A stretch of DNA of 64,000 nt from Prosthecobacter sp. SYSU 5D2 (GTDB taxonomy: Bacteria > Verrucomicrobiota > Verrucomicrobiia > Verrucomicrobiales > Verrucomicrobiaceae): the NCBI RefSeq assembly GCF_039655865.1, contig NZ_JBBYXL010000015.1, positions 1 through 64,000 of the forward strand, written 5' to 3'. A program made the position numbers and the translations under genes. Shown piece after piece: positions 18,338 through 30,394 of this stretch. The first letter of the stretch is position 1; each line of letters opens with the position of its first letter. The notes below the pieces were generated by a model that saw only the letters and a program-made list of their open reading frames with translations, was not told where the DNA came from and did not search any database.

Positions 18338-18688
18338 GGCAGGTTGGGACCAGAGTGAACGGTCTAAATGCCAAGGAGAAGACAAAAGAGCGCCCGGTTT
18401 CCGATGCCTATTTGAGACATGTGGTGAGCATTCTTGACCAGGAATTCTGCGAAATAAGGGAGTGCACCAACTCACAGAAACAGAAACCCCACAAAAACGG
18501 ACCGGAAGTTGCCTTCCGGTCCGTCGTTGGGGGTTTGGGTTTTTTTATCGTAAGGTCTGCCGGCGCAAGCTCCCGGTATGCGAAGACAAACGTCTCAAGA
18601 CAAAAAAGTTTTGAAGAGCAAACCTGCCCTACATGAAGTAAGACAGGCTGCTCCGTTATGAGTTCAAAAAGAACTCATTTATTCCAAA
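18338..18688. other. Intergenic region between groEL and the sialidase operon
   Basis: 351 bases. It must carry the promoter of the sialidase operon (minus strand, right to left), but no clear -35/-10 pair was identified. It also holds the groEL terminator at 18497-18524 and an 8-bp dyad ATGAGTTC-AAAAA-GAACTCAT at 18658-18678 just after the groEL stop codon. No convincing reading frame. Confidence 0.5.
18497..18524 (-). terminator. Strong intrinsic terminator after groES-groEL (bidirectional)
   Basis: Perfect 12-bp stem ACGGACCGGAAG / CTTCCGGTCCGT with a four-base loop. Read on the minus strand it is followed by TTTTGTGGGGTTT, and on the plus strand by a T-rich tract with seven T's at the end. 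It lies 165 bases downstream of the groEL stop codon, which fits termination of the chaperone operon and isolation of the sialidase operon. Confidence 0.8.
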
Positions 18689-20317
<1,629 letters not shown>

Positions 20318-20411
20318 TTAGCTTGTAGGTGTGGGTTGTGAATTGGGATTGGGGCCGCCCGGGTTTCAGTCTTCCGGCTTGTGGCCGGGAGGGGAGGGCG
20401 GCCTGTCCGGA

Positions 20412-20708
20412 TCAGGCGATGATGCCGAGGATGTCAGTTTCGTTGACGATGAGGAGGTCCTCGCCGTTGACCTTGACTTCCGTGCCGCCGTATTTGGAGA
20501 TGAGGACTTTGTCGCCAGCCTTCACAGTGAAAAGGGTGCTGACGTCTTTGCCTTCGTCGTCTTTGCCAGTGCCCAGGGCGAGCACTTCAGCTTCCTGTGG
20601 CTTTTCTTTGGCGGTGTCGGGGAGGAAGATCCCACCGGCGGTTTTTTCTTCGCTGATGGAGCGCTTGAGGAGGACGCGGCGTCCAAGCGGGGTGATTGCG
20701 GTAGCCAT
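20412..20708 (-). CDS. groES: Co-chaperonin GroES (Hsp10)
   Basis: 98 residues. Shows [12 protein letters not shown] at the N-terminus, the mobile-loop segment [27 protein letters not shown] at 18-45, and the C-terminal [33 protein letters not shown]. It caps GroEL. It starts 157 bases downstream of a lipoprotein gene that follows dnaK, so it may be in one transcription unit with dnaK or have its own promoter. No CIRCE element is present upstream. Confidence 0.98.
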   Translation of the reverse strand: MATAITPLGRRVLLKRSISEEKTAGGIFLPDTAKEKPQEAEVLALGTGKDDEGKDVSTLFTVKAGDKVLISKYGGTEVKVNGEDLLIVNETDILGIIA

Positions 20709-20864
20709 AGTTGGTCTATTTTCTGCTAGCGTTTAGTTGTTCTGTTTGGTTTGGTTCATCTGCCCGGCTCGCAGTCACCCATGGGATGTGTGGCGGCCAG
20801 CCGGGCGGAAATTTTTTTGGGGAAATTAAAAGAAAAGGAAAAGGAAGCCGGACAGGAGGCGGTG

Positions 20865-21548
20865 TTATTTCGCCGGAGGTTTGTTTTCCTTGATAGCGAC
20901 GCCGTTGCTGGCGCGGTCCAGGCCGCCGAGGCTCAGCTCAGGGGTAGCTTCGCCGATTTCACCGACGACGAAATCAACCAGCCGCTTGGGGTCTTCGGAC
21001 AGGACCGCCTGAAGCAGGCGCGACTTTTGCTCGCGGTTGTAGTTCTTGGTGTCGAGATCCAGGCCGACTGAGCCGGGGGTGCCTTCCAGGCCTTTCATCT
21101 GGGCGGCCAGCTCCACGGAGGAGTTGATTTTCTTTTGGAGGCTTTTGTCCTCCACCAGTCCGGCGATGGCAATTTTCAGGCTGGGATTAACCTCGGGGAC
21201 ATTGAGCAGGTCAGTGACGTTTTTATTCGGATACTGGTCCAGGATGTCTTCGGCTTCGTCAGCGAGGGCGTCGCGATCAGAGCCAGTGCCGGTGTCTGCC
21301 ATTCTGGGCGCAGGCTCTTCCGCAAAAGCGCGGTTAAGCTCGGCCTCGATCTGGGCTTCAGAGACAGCGGCGGACTTTGGAGAAACCTCAGGCGTTGGGG
21401 CCTGAGCGGTCTCTTTTTGGCCGCAAGAGACGAGAAGCGTGATGACGAGCGCGGCAGCGACGCCTGGGATGAACCGATTTTTCGTCGGTCCTCCAAAGGT
21501 CTCGCGGCTGTGGCAACCTTCCGGTTGCGATGTCATCACGCTTCGCAT
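20865..21548 (-). CDS. Lipoprotein of unknown function between dnaK and groES
   Basis: 227 residues from ATG 21548; ATG 21536 is an alternative. The lipobox LLVSC follows the hydrophobic segment GVAAALVITLLVSC, giving a mature part rich in Glu, Ala and Pro with TGTGSDRDALADEAEDILDQYPNKNVTDLL. The N-region before the hydrophobic segment is unusually long (about 28 residues) and includes a palindromic DNA repeat. It begins 20 bases after the dnaK stop. Its place inside a chaperone locus suggests envelope stress, but no function can be assigned. Confidence 0.7.
   Translation of the reverse strand: MRSVMTSQPEGCHSRETFGGPTKNRFIPGVAAALVITLLVSCGQKETAQAPTPEVSPKSAAVSEAQIEAELNRAFAEEPAPRMADTGTGSDRDALADEAEDILDQYPNKNVTDLLNVPEVNPSLKIAIAGLVEDKSLQKKINSSVELAAQMKGLEGTPGSVGLDLDTKNYNREQKSRLLQAVLSEDPKRLVDFVVGEIGEATPELSLGGLDRASNGVAIKENKPPAK
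21513..21528. repeat. Short palindromic repeat within the lipoprotein 5' end
   Basis: GCAACC-TTCC-GGTTGC, a perfect 6-bp stem with a 4-base loop. It falls in the codons just after the start codon of the lipoprotein gene, in a part of the protein that is not a normal lipoprotein N-terminus. Confidence 0.5.
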
Positions 21549-21568
21549 GTTCAGGTCAGCGGGGGGTG

Positions 21569-23530
<1,962 letters not shown>

Positions 23531-23634
23531 TTAAGGGGAAAGTTGGAAAAAGGTTGGGTTTTGGTGCTTCTACTTTGGCAGATCACGTGCCAGGGCGGGC
23601 AATTAGGATGTAAAGCGTTGAAAGTGAACTATTT

Positions 23635-23662
23635 AGGATTTAGGATTTATGATTTATGATTT
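23635..23662. repeat. Four tandem heptads, AT-rich
   Basis: AGGATTT twice followed by ATGATTT twice, each 7 bp, in the dnaK upstream region. The array is AT-rich and phased at 7 bp; it may help promoter melting or act as a UP-like element, but this is only a guess. Confidence 0.6.
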
Positions 23663-23688
23663 GCTAAGAGGTGGGCAAATGGGACCTT

Positions 23689-23737
23689 TTGGCACATTTG
23701 GCGTGTCACTTGGCACTCTAAACACGATGATTGGCAC
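23689..23737. promoter_or_regulatory. Three TTGGCAC boxes at exact 21-bp spacing upstream of dnaK
   Basis: TTGGCAC occurs at 23689-23695, 23710-23716 and 23731-23737, so the start-to-start spacing is 21 bp twice, close to two helical turns. It lies in the 275-base region between dnaK and a plus-strand membrane-protein gene, 168-216 bases from the dnaK start. The middle copy reads TTGGCACTC, one base from the CIRCE half-site TTAGCACTC, but the boxes are direct repeats, not inverted. Looks like a phased operator or activator array for an unknown factor. Confidence 0.5.
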
Positions 23738-23796
23738 TTTGGCCTGTTCACGATCTGCCGGAGGAAGTAGATGCGTACTCAGGCTATAAAAACTCC

Positions 23797-24183
23797 ATGA
23801 GTGGCTCTGCACAACCTCCTTCCCTTCTTTGGCGGGCGATGACACTGCTGGGGCTATGGGTGGTCCTCTTTGGGATCGTGACAGTCTTGACGCCATGGCA
23901 CCTGGAAGGAGGCCTGGACGTTGTTCAGGAGAAAGGGAAGGCCATCCTTTGGGCTCCTGTCCTCGGCGGCTTAGGGCTGGCGGCACTCTTTGACTGGCCC
24001 CGGCCAACCGTTTTTTCAAGCATCCTTTCATTTGGGATCCTTCTGCTGTTTTCAGCCTGGATCCTGTTTCGTTGCCGCACCCGCCGGGCTTACTGGATGC
24101 TGACGGCCTGCCACTTCGTCATCATCCTGACCGCCAGTATAGGATTCAGCCGAATGATCCGCTACTGGAGCGACAATCCCTGA
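23797..24183 (+). CDS. Small membrane protein of unknown function
   Basis: 128 residues from ATG 23797; the frame is open upstream to a TTG at 23731, but that would run through the regulatory boxes. Four hydrophobic segments at about 15-32, 48-66, 73-91 and 98-118, separated by short charged loops (FRCRTRRAYW). Divergent from dnaK. No family recognised. Confidence 0.65.
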   Translation: MSGSAQPPSLLWRAMTLLGLWVVLFGIVTVLTPWHLEGGLDVVQEKGKAILWAPVLGGLGLAALFDWPRPTVFSSILSFGILLLFSAWILFRCRTRRAYWMLTACHFVIILTASIGFSRMIRYWSDNP

Positions 24184-24199
24184 GCCTCATTCTGTCACC

Positions 24200-26905
24200 T
24201 CACTCCTTCGTAAACTCCCGGTCAAGCGCGTCCAGATATTTGGAGATGGGGTCGGTGCGGGCGGGCAGCTCGTTTTCGATGGTCTCAGGGAGCTTCAGAT
24301 AGTCGTCGAAAAGGCCGGACATGGCGGGGGAATCGTTGGCTTCATGGACGTCCAACAGATCGCGGACGGCATCGCTCTGGGCGCGGGCCTGCTGGGTGCG
24401 GGCGCGCAGCTCGCGCAGACGGGTGTCCAGGCCTTTGGTACGGCCCTGCTGGATGTCCTCCATGGCTTTCATGTAATCGGTGGCAATGGGGCGGAAGAGC
24501 ACGGCACCGCGATTTTGCAGGGCGGAGAGAATGTTAATGTTCCGCTCCAGAATCTTGGCGAGGTCTTTTCGCTTCAGGATGGCGGCATAATCTTCAATGG
24601 GGATGGCAGCAGCCACGGCGGTTTCGTCTTTGGCAGGCTCCTGCTTTTTGGCGGCAGGTTTTGGCTGTGGGCGGGGGGCGGTGCGTGCAGGGGCGGGGGA
24701 GGGAGATGGCACAGAGGCAGTCTCAGCAGGCATGGACTCTGGCTCAGGAGCGTCAGGTTCGGGTGGGGCATCGTCCTTTTTGTCGCCAAAGAGGCGCAGC
24801 CGCAGGGGCTGGCGGGTGGTTTTTTCCTTTTCAGCTTCAGGTTCGGCTGGAGCTTCCTCCACAGCCGGAGCAGGAGCCGGGGTCTCAGGCTTGGAAGCAG
24901 GCGGGGAACTCTTTTTGGGCTCGCTCGCGGGCTTTTGGGGGGCTTCCGGTTCAGCGGGGTCAGCCTCGGGTTTCTTTTTCCCGAAAAGACCGAAAAAACG
25001 TTTCTTTTCACCGCCGTCTTCTTCAACGGCCACTTCCTGCATCACCAGCGCAGTGATGGGTCTGCCGGTGAGGATGTGGGCGACGAGCGGATCTGCCGTA
25101 GGTGCCAGGTAGGCCTTTTCATCCTTGGCATTCTTTTTGGGAGCCTGCGTTTCCTCTGGCGACGGCGCGTCTTGGTCTTTTTTGCCGCCCTTGAACCAGT
25201 TCAGCGGATTGAGGCCGGAGGGCTTGTCCTCCGCTGGGGCAGCAGGCGCTTCGGCAGGAAGGGCTTCCACTGGTCGTTTGGGTGCCGGAGGTTTTGCGAC
25301 AGGTGGTTTTTCCGCTTTTTTGTCTTCGTCAAAGAAACGGTTCAGAAGCGGCGTGCGTCCTGATGCGGTGGTTGTCGCCGCCGCAGGAGCCGCTGCGGGT
25401 TCCGGTGTGACCCTTTCCGCAGGCGGCAGGTCCGGGGCATTTTCGGCTTCGGCGCGGGCCGCTTCTTCCATGGCAGCGGCGATTTCATCATCAGTGGTTT
25501 TCCGCCGGGAAAAGGGATTTAGTCGGCTCATGAAGCCCGGTTTATCCGCTTCTTCGCCCCCGGCTTCGGGTTCCGTGCCGGCAGTTTCCACGGCTGGCGG
25601 CGTGGAGGAGGAGATGGCAGGACGGGAAGTGCGGACAGGGCTAGCGGGGCTGGGCTTGACCGGGGCCGTGACGAGGCGGGAGGAACGCGGGATCTCGCTT
25701 GGCTTCGCCTCAAAGCGGAGGGTCAGGGCGTCTTCAAGCGCGGAGATGGTATCCAGCGGACTCAGCGGTTCCCCCATGCCGGGGCTGGCCAGGGTGGCGA
25801 GCTGCAGCGCCCACCATTTGTTGAGGCTGGCCTCACTGGAGGCAAAATTAGGGAACCATTGGTTGAGCAGCTCACGTTCGCTGCGGGGATCGCTGGCCAG
25901 GGAGGTGAGGAACCTGCCCATGCGCAGGCCGCTGTCCGGCTGGTCCAGCAGGGCCAGGACCAGGGCACAGCAGGAGGTCTGGTAAATGGTCCGGGAAAGC
26001 GAGTCGTCAATGTCGGAGGCGGAAGCCTCGATGATCTCTTCAATGCCAAAGATTTTGCCACTTTTGAAGATGGCGGCAAAGAGGGCGCTGGGACGGGCGC
26101 GCTGGCGGTAGTCCGTGGCCTCCAAGATGCCCAGGTAGAGCCAGTCTGGCAGCAGCAGCTTGCGCTGGGTGGTGATTTGCTTCTGGTTACGCAGGATGCG
26201 CTCCGCCAGCAGGGCGCGGATGAGTTCCTTACGCACATCCCCGGGGCGCAGGTCCGGGCGCATGTTCACATTCACCTGGAGGTGAAATCCGCCATGGGTA
26301 AGCTGGGAGATGACGGTGGTGGCCGCTTTGTCCGCCTTGCGGGCCGCCTCCCCTGAATTGAGCAGGACGACGATGGGCACCGACCAGCTGTCTTTGTCAT
26401 GCAGCAGGGTGCGCAGCTCCTTGGAAATGTCTTCGCACTTGGCGGAGAGGGTGTTGCGCAGCGTCATGTCATCCCCATGCACAATGAACTGGCCGCTGGC
26501 GCTGGTGGAGGCACCCACTTTGGGCCGGCCAGGACCGGTGGGGGGGCCGGCCAGGGACATGGGGGGAGGCGTGCCGAGGCCGGGAGGCAGCGCTGCTGGT
26601 GCGGGGCCAGAAAGGGGAGGCAGGCCGGACAAAGGATCCGGTGCAGGAACGGGCGCAGGGCCGGGGAGCGGAGACAAAGCGGCCGGAGCGGGGGCCTGGA
26701 TCGGAATCGGCGAGGCAGGTGGCGACAGAGCCGGGGGGGGCACGGGCACTGCCTCCAACTGCCCCGGCAGCGGCGGTGCCACCGGGATGACCTCCGCAGT
26801 GCCTCCTGGCACGGGGGGCGGGGGCATGCCCAAAGAAGGAACAGGCTCCTGACCGCAGAGGCTGGAGACGGCAAAGGTAAAGACGAGGGCGGCTGCGCGT
26901 GACAT
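24200..26905 (-). CDS. Large secreted Pro/Ala-rich protein with a peptidase-MA-like central domain
   Basis: 901 residues with signal peptide (MSRAAALVFTFAVSSLC, near a possible lipobox SLCGQ). Residues ~20-135 are a Pro/Ala/Gly-rich low-complexity linker. Residues ~140-400 form a folded domain whose layout (SWSVPIVVLLNSG, ELIRALLAERIL, LPDWLYLGILEATDY) resembles secreted peptidase-MA-like domains, but the expected HExxH is absent (RKELIRALL takes its place). Residues 400-760 are a Pro/Glu/Ala/Lys-rich disordered region, and the C-terminal 140 residues are helical. It is followed by a 188-residue secreted protein only 16 bases away. The domain match is my judgement and needs a structure or HMM comparison. 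Confidence 0.7.
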   Translation of the reverse strand: MSRAAALVFTFAVSSLCGQEPVPSLGMPPPPVPGGTAEVIPVAPPLPGQLEAVPVPPPALSPPASPIPIQAPAPAALSPLPGPAPVPAPDPLSGLPPLSGPAPAALPPGLGTPPPMSLAGPPTGPGRPKVGASTSASGQFIVHGDDMTLRNTLSAKCEDISKELRTLLHDKDSWSVPIVVLLNSGEAARKADKAATTVISQLTHGGFHLQVNVNMRPDLRPGDVRKELIRALLAERILRNQKQITTQRKLLLPDWLYLGILEATDYRQRARPSALFAAIFKSGKIFGIEEIIEASASDIDDSLSRTIYQTSCCALVLALLDQPDSGLRMGRFLTSLASDPRSERELLNQWFPNFASSEASLNKWWALQLATLASPGMGEPLSPLDTISALEDALTLRFEAKPSEIPRSSRLVTAPVKPSPASPVRTSRPAISSSTPPAVETAGTEPEAGGEEADKPGFMSRLNPFSRRKTTDDEIAAAMEEAARAEAENAPDLPPAERVTPEPAAAPAAATTTASGRTPLLNRFFDEDKKAEKPPVAKPPAPKRPVEALPAEAPAAPAEDKPSGLNPLNWFKGGKKDQDAPSPEETQAPKKNAKDEKAYLAPTADPLVAHILTGRPITALVMQEVAVEEDGGEKKRFFGLFGKKKPEADPAEPEAPQKPASEPKKSSPPASKPETPAPAPAVEEAPAEPEAEKEKTTRQPLRLRLFGDKKDDAPPEPDAPEPESMPAETASVPSPSPAPARTAPRPQPKPAAKKQEPAKDETAVAAAIPIEDYAAILKRKDLAKILERNINILSALQNRGAVLFRPIATDYMKAMEDIQQGRTKGLDTRLRELRARTQQARAQSDAVRDLLDVHEANDSPAMSGLFDDYLKLPETIENELPARTDPISKYLDALDREFTKE

Positions 26906-26921
26906 CGGCGAACGAAAAAAG

Positions 26922-27488
26922 TTACGGAAAGCGCGGATCCAGAACGAGCTTGTCCTGGGCGAGCTGGATCTGGTTCATCTGAAACAGGGCCTGGATTTCA
27001 TCCTTCAAAACGGCCGCCAGTTTTTCCAAAGCCGGGGCCAGGGGGCGCAGCATTCCGTGGGGAACCTCCAGGTGCCCGTAGCTGCCGCCCACCACCTCCA
27101 CACGAAAAGTCTTCTCCAGGCGCAGCACACGGAAATCCACCGTCGCCGTGCTGCGGTGCTCATGCAGCTTCCACACCAGGGTGGCACGGGCCAGATCCGG
27201 CTCCAGCTCCACGGCCAGGCGCTCAAACTGCACCCAATCACCCACCGGCGCAGGCAGGCTGGCGGTCAGCACACGGGCCAGATGGCGGTTCAGCTCCGCC
27301 TCAGACACCTCAAACAGGGCGGAGCGCTTGATGGCGGCCTGCTTCAAATCATCCACCAGTTCCCGCTGCCGCGCGCCCGGCTTCGGGGCCTCCACAGGGG
27401 CCACCGGCACCGGCCGGTGCGCCACCCAGGCAGCGCCCGCCAGCGCACTCAAAGCGGTGAGCAGCAGAAGATGGAAAAGAAATTTCAC
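26922..27488 (-). CDS. Secreted protein of unknown function
   Basis: 188 residues with an N-terminal hydrophobic segment (KFLFHLLLLTALSALAGAAW) that is a signal peptide or membrane anchor. The rest is a compact domain with VSEAELNRHLARVL, AVELEPDLARATLVWKLHE and a C-terminal PLAPALEKLAAVLKDEIQALFQMNQIQL. The pattern (start of a domain with a variable beta-barrel or lipid-binding flavour) could belong to a lipid- or substrate-binding fold, but no family is recognised. Its stop is followed by the large Pro/Ala-rich gene 16 bases away, so they are likely co-transcribed. Confidence 0.65.
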   Translation of the reverse strand: MKFLFHLLLLTALSALAGAAWVAHRPVPVAPVEAPKPGARQRELVDDLKQAAIKRSALFEVSEAELNRHLARVLTASLPAPVGDWVQFERLAVELEPDLARATLVWKLHEHRSTATVDFRVLRLEKTFRVEVVGGSYGHLEVPHGMLRPLAPALEKLAAVLKDEIQALFQMNQIQLAQDKLVLDPRFP

Positions 27489-27655
27489 AGTCAGCCCGAT
27501 GATGCATCAGGAACCCGGCATCCGGCAAGCTCCAAACGCGGTGCATTGCGCTGGCCGTGGATTCCCGTTTGGAAAAGGTGTCCAGTACCAGATTGGGAGG
27601 CGTGGAGTGCAGTTCCCCTATTCACCTGCCTGAGAAAGAATCACCATGCCAGTCT

Positions 27656-28696
27656 TTATGGCAGCGGTTGCGTCAGCATATACAGCCACACTCCCCGAAA
27701 GACATCTGCGCTTGTATTGGCAATCACGGAGGTATGCGCCGGGCTGGATTCCAGCTTGCCACCGGGGTAGTTGGTGGAGAGGATGCGGGTATTATTGAAT
27801 GGCGTTTTGGATTCTTCCACACGGACACGGGGACCGAAGGCTTCCAGACCGAACGCCCGCAGGATGGCCCACTGCTCATCGGGGGTCGCACCCTGGTGAT
27901 CCTGCTCATGGTTAAACGTGAAAAACCGGTCCTTGGGTGTGGCGGATTCGGCGAGCAACCAGGGGGCGGGACCGGGGATTTTGGGTGCCCAGTCCTTAGG
28001 CGCACCCGTGGCGATGACCCGCGCCACTTTGTGCTTCATGGCCATCAGGAAGGCATGGCCGCCACCCTGGGACTGGCCGGCGAGGACCATCTTTTCCCAC
28101 TTGAGGCTGCCGTCATCGTTTAAAAACTGGCTCCATTGCTCACGGGCACGGCTTTTGGAGAGAATCTGCAAAAGCTTGATCACGCGGTTCTCGATGCTGT
28201 CCGCGCGGGTGACGGTGATGTGCTTGTGGTTGCCGCCCTGGATGATGCTGAGGCGGAAGTCCTCGAAGGAACGGGCGTCCGCATCCCGCTTGCAGATGGT
28301 GGCGGGAATGTCCGTGGGGTAGGTGAGGTTGATCACATGGTATCCCTGGCTGACGGCGAGATTGCAAAACTCCCTCGCGCCCCGGCTGCGGCCACCGGTG
28401 CCGGTCATCCAGAGCAGCAGTTCGTTTCGTGCGGTCGGCTTTTCCTTTGCCTGCCGGACCACGATGTCGCGGTCCACAAAGACGTGGTGCGGAAAATCAA
28501 AGGTCTTGATCTCCGCATCGGTCTTGCTGGGCAGAATGGCGATGCCTGCCAGTGCCCGCGCCTGCTCCGGGTCGGCGGCCTGCTGGGCACTGCAGAATCC
28601 GGTCAGCCAGAAAAGGGCCGCCAGCACAGCGGACTGGGAAAGAGATAATGCGTAAGCCATGAATCTGTAAACTTTCACGACTGCCCGATGTTTCAT
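27656..28696 (-). CDS. Secreted alpha/beta hydrolase
   Basis: 346 residues from ATG 28696; a second ATG at 28660 starts directly before the hydrophobic signal (LSLSQSAVLAALFWLTGFCSAQ). The nucleophile elbow is GQSQGGGHAF, with the catalytic serine in GQSQG. It also has LLLWMTGTGGRSRG early (oxyanion region), HEQDHQG as a possible acid/His region, and a C-terminal histidine in SSPAHTSVI. The family looks like the BPSS1187-type hydrolases, which are exported esterase-like proteins. It begins 19 bases after the xylulokinase stop codon, so the two genes are probably one operon. Confidence 0.75.
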   Translation of the reverse strand: MKHRAVVKVYRFMAYALSLSQSAVLAALFWLTGFCSAQQAADPEQARALAGIAILPSKTDAEIKTFDFPHHVFVDRDIVVRQAKEKPTARNELLLWMTGTGGRSRGAREFCNLAVSQGYHVINLTYPTDIPATICKRDADARSFEDFRLSIIQGGNHKHITVTRADSIENRVIKLLQILSKSRAREQWSQFLNDDGSLKWEKMVLAGQSQGGGHAFLMAMKHKVARVIATGAPKDWAPKIPGPAPWLLAESATPKDRFFTFNHEQDHQGATPDEQWAILRAFGLEAFGPRVRVEESKTPFNNTRILSTNYPGGKLESSPAHTSVIANTSADVFRGVWLYMLTQPLP

Positions 28697-28715
28697 CCAA
28701 CACGCCCCCAGGTCA

Positions 28716-30215
28716 TCACAGCCAGCCCGTCTGGTTCAGCCTGCCGGTCAACTCCATCTGGCGCTCAAGCTGCCTGACATAAAGCGCGGCATTTTCGGCA
28801 TTGGGTTTGCAGCGGGTGGATTCATCCAGGGTGACGAGTTTTGCGCACAGGTCATCGTAGCTCACCGTCTCCCCATGCTCATTGGCCTGGGCATAGGCGG
28901 CCTGGATGGCGGCCCCCAGGGCGGCGCCTTCGCTGGTATCCAGGGTGACGACTTCGGCATTAAAACAGTCCGCTGCAATCTGCCGCCAGGTGCTGCTTTT
29001 GCTGCCGCCACCGGTAAGGCGGATTTCTGTGGGGTTCATGCCGAGGTCACGGAAGCGTTTCAGGCCGTAGGCCAGGCCCAGGGTCGCGCCTTCCACTGCT
29101 GCCCGGGCGATGTTTTGCGGCTTCATATTGCTTGGGCGGAGACCGTGGATGACGCCGCTGCCCGCAGGCAGGTTGGGCGTCCGCTCGCCGTTCAGATAGG
29201 GCAGGAAAAGGATGCCTTCCGCTCCGGCAGGTGCGGCCTGCACCGCCTCCTCCAGCTGCTGAAGGGTCCAGCCATACATCTCGCGCACTTCTTCGGTCAC
29301 GACGGTGACGTTCATCGTGCAGACGAGGGGCAGCCACTGGTCGGTGCTGTCGCAAAAAGCCGCCACTTCTCCCTGGCCGTCCACCACTGGGCTGCCTGCC
29401 ACGCCATAGAGTGTGCCACTGGTACCGAAGCTGGCCGTGATGACTCCGGGGCGGATATTCCCCGTGCCGATGGCCCCCATCATGTTATCTCCGCCACCCG
29501 CGCTGATGATGACGTTTTCCCCCAGGCCCCAGCCCTGGGCCAGCTCCGGGCGAAGGCGGCCATGAACACTGCGGCTGGATCCCAGCGGCGGCAGCATGGA
29601 GCGCACACGCGGGTCAATATAATCGCACAGCTCATCGCACCACTCGCGGGTGTTCACATTCAGGATGCCCATGCCGGAGGCATCCCCGTATTCCATGCGC
29701 TTCACGCCGCTGAGCCAAAAATTGATATAATCATGCGGCAGCAGGATGGAGGTGGTTTTGGCAAAGTTCTCCGGCTCGTTCTGCTTCATCCACAGCAGCT
29801 TCGGGATGGTATATCCCGGCAGCATGGCATTGCCCGCCAGGGCGATGATGCCCGGCTGCCCGCCGAATTCATGGGCCAGCTCCGCACATTGTTCCTGGGT
29901 GGAGGTATCGCACCACAGCTTGGCCGGCCGCACCGGCAGGTCATCGGCCCCCAGGGCCACCAGGCCGTGCTGCTGACCGCTCACACCGATGCCGGCAATT
30001 TTAGCCCGGTCCGCCCCCAGCTTTTCCACGCACTGCTTCACACAATCATCCACCGCCTTCAACCAGTCCTGCGGATGCTGCTCCAGATGCCCCGGCGGCA
30101 GGCCGCTAATGAGCTCATAACTGCTGTGGCCCGAGGCCAGGATCTTTCCTGTCTCAAGGTCCAGCACGATCGCCTTCGTGCTCTGGGTGCCGCTGTCAAT
30201 GCCGAGAAAATACAT
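28716..30215 (-). CDS. xylB: Xylulokinase (FGGY family)
   Basis: 499 residues from ATG 30215, which precedes MYFLGIDSGTQSTKAIVLD, the phosphate-binding start of the FGGY kinases; an in-frame ATG at 30272 would add 19 unneeded residues. Other xylulokinase features: GIGVSGQQHGLVAL near 76, KLWCDTSTQEQC near 99, GNAMLPGYTIPKLLWMKQNEPE near 130, and LTGGGSKSSTWRQIAADCF near 420. It phosphorylates D-xylulose to xylulose 5-phosphate for the pentose phosphate pathway. No xylose isomerase is present in the window. First gene before the alpha/beta hydrolase. Confidence 0.9.
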   Translation of the reverse strand: MYFLGIDSGTQSTKAIVLDLETGKILASGHSSYELISGLPPGHLEQHPQDWLKAVDDCVKQCVEKLGADRAKIAGIGVSGQQHGLVALGADDLPVRPAKLWCDTSTQEQCAELAHEFGGQPGIIALAGNAMLPGYTIPKLLWMKQNEPENFAKTTSILLPHDYINFWLSGVKRMEYGDASGMGILNVNTREWCDELCDYIDPRVRSMLPPLGSSRSVHGRLRPELAQGWGLGENVIISAGGGDNMMGAIGTGNIRPGVITASFGTSGTLYGVAGSPVVDGQGEVAAFCDSTDQWLPLVCTMNVTVVTEEVREMYGWTLQQLEEAVQAAPAGAEGILFLPYLNGERTPNLPAGSGVIHGLRPSNMKPQNIARAAVEGATLGLAYGLKRFRDLGMNPTEIRLTGGGSKSSTWRQIAADCFNAEVVTLDTSEGAALGAAIQAAYAQANEHGETVSYDDLCAKLVTLDESTRCKPNAENAALYVRQLERQMELTGRLNQTGWL

Positions 30216-30394
30216 GGTGCTAGGGTGGTGAGGATTCGCCGCCATCATTGGCGGTAGCCCATCAAGGGGCAATCTCCAAAATGCAGCACCAGTGGTTTTT
30301 GAAAACCAGGATCCAATGCCAGTGCACAGAAAGCAAAGTCAGCCATGTGCACGTCAGCCTTGCCTCCCCCCCCGTCCTGTGGCAATGCTGGTAC

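Noticed and set aside
18658-18678. ATGAGTTC-AAAAA-GAACTCAT as the groEL terminator
   Set aside because: AT-rich 8-bp stem without a T-tract on the minus strand; the 12-bp stem at 18497 is far better.
20762-20817. 8-bp inverted repeat GCCCGGCT/AGCCGGGC followed by seven T's on the plus strand
   Set aside because: No plus-strand gene ends there and the loop is about 29 bases, so it is weak as a terminator.
20709-20864. CIRCE element upstream of groES
   Set aside because: No TTAGCACTC-N9-GAGTGCTAA was found there or before dnaK.
23689-23737. Sigma-54 promoter read from TGGCAC boxes
   Set aside because: The TTGC(A/T) half at the right distance is missing for all three boxes.
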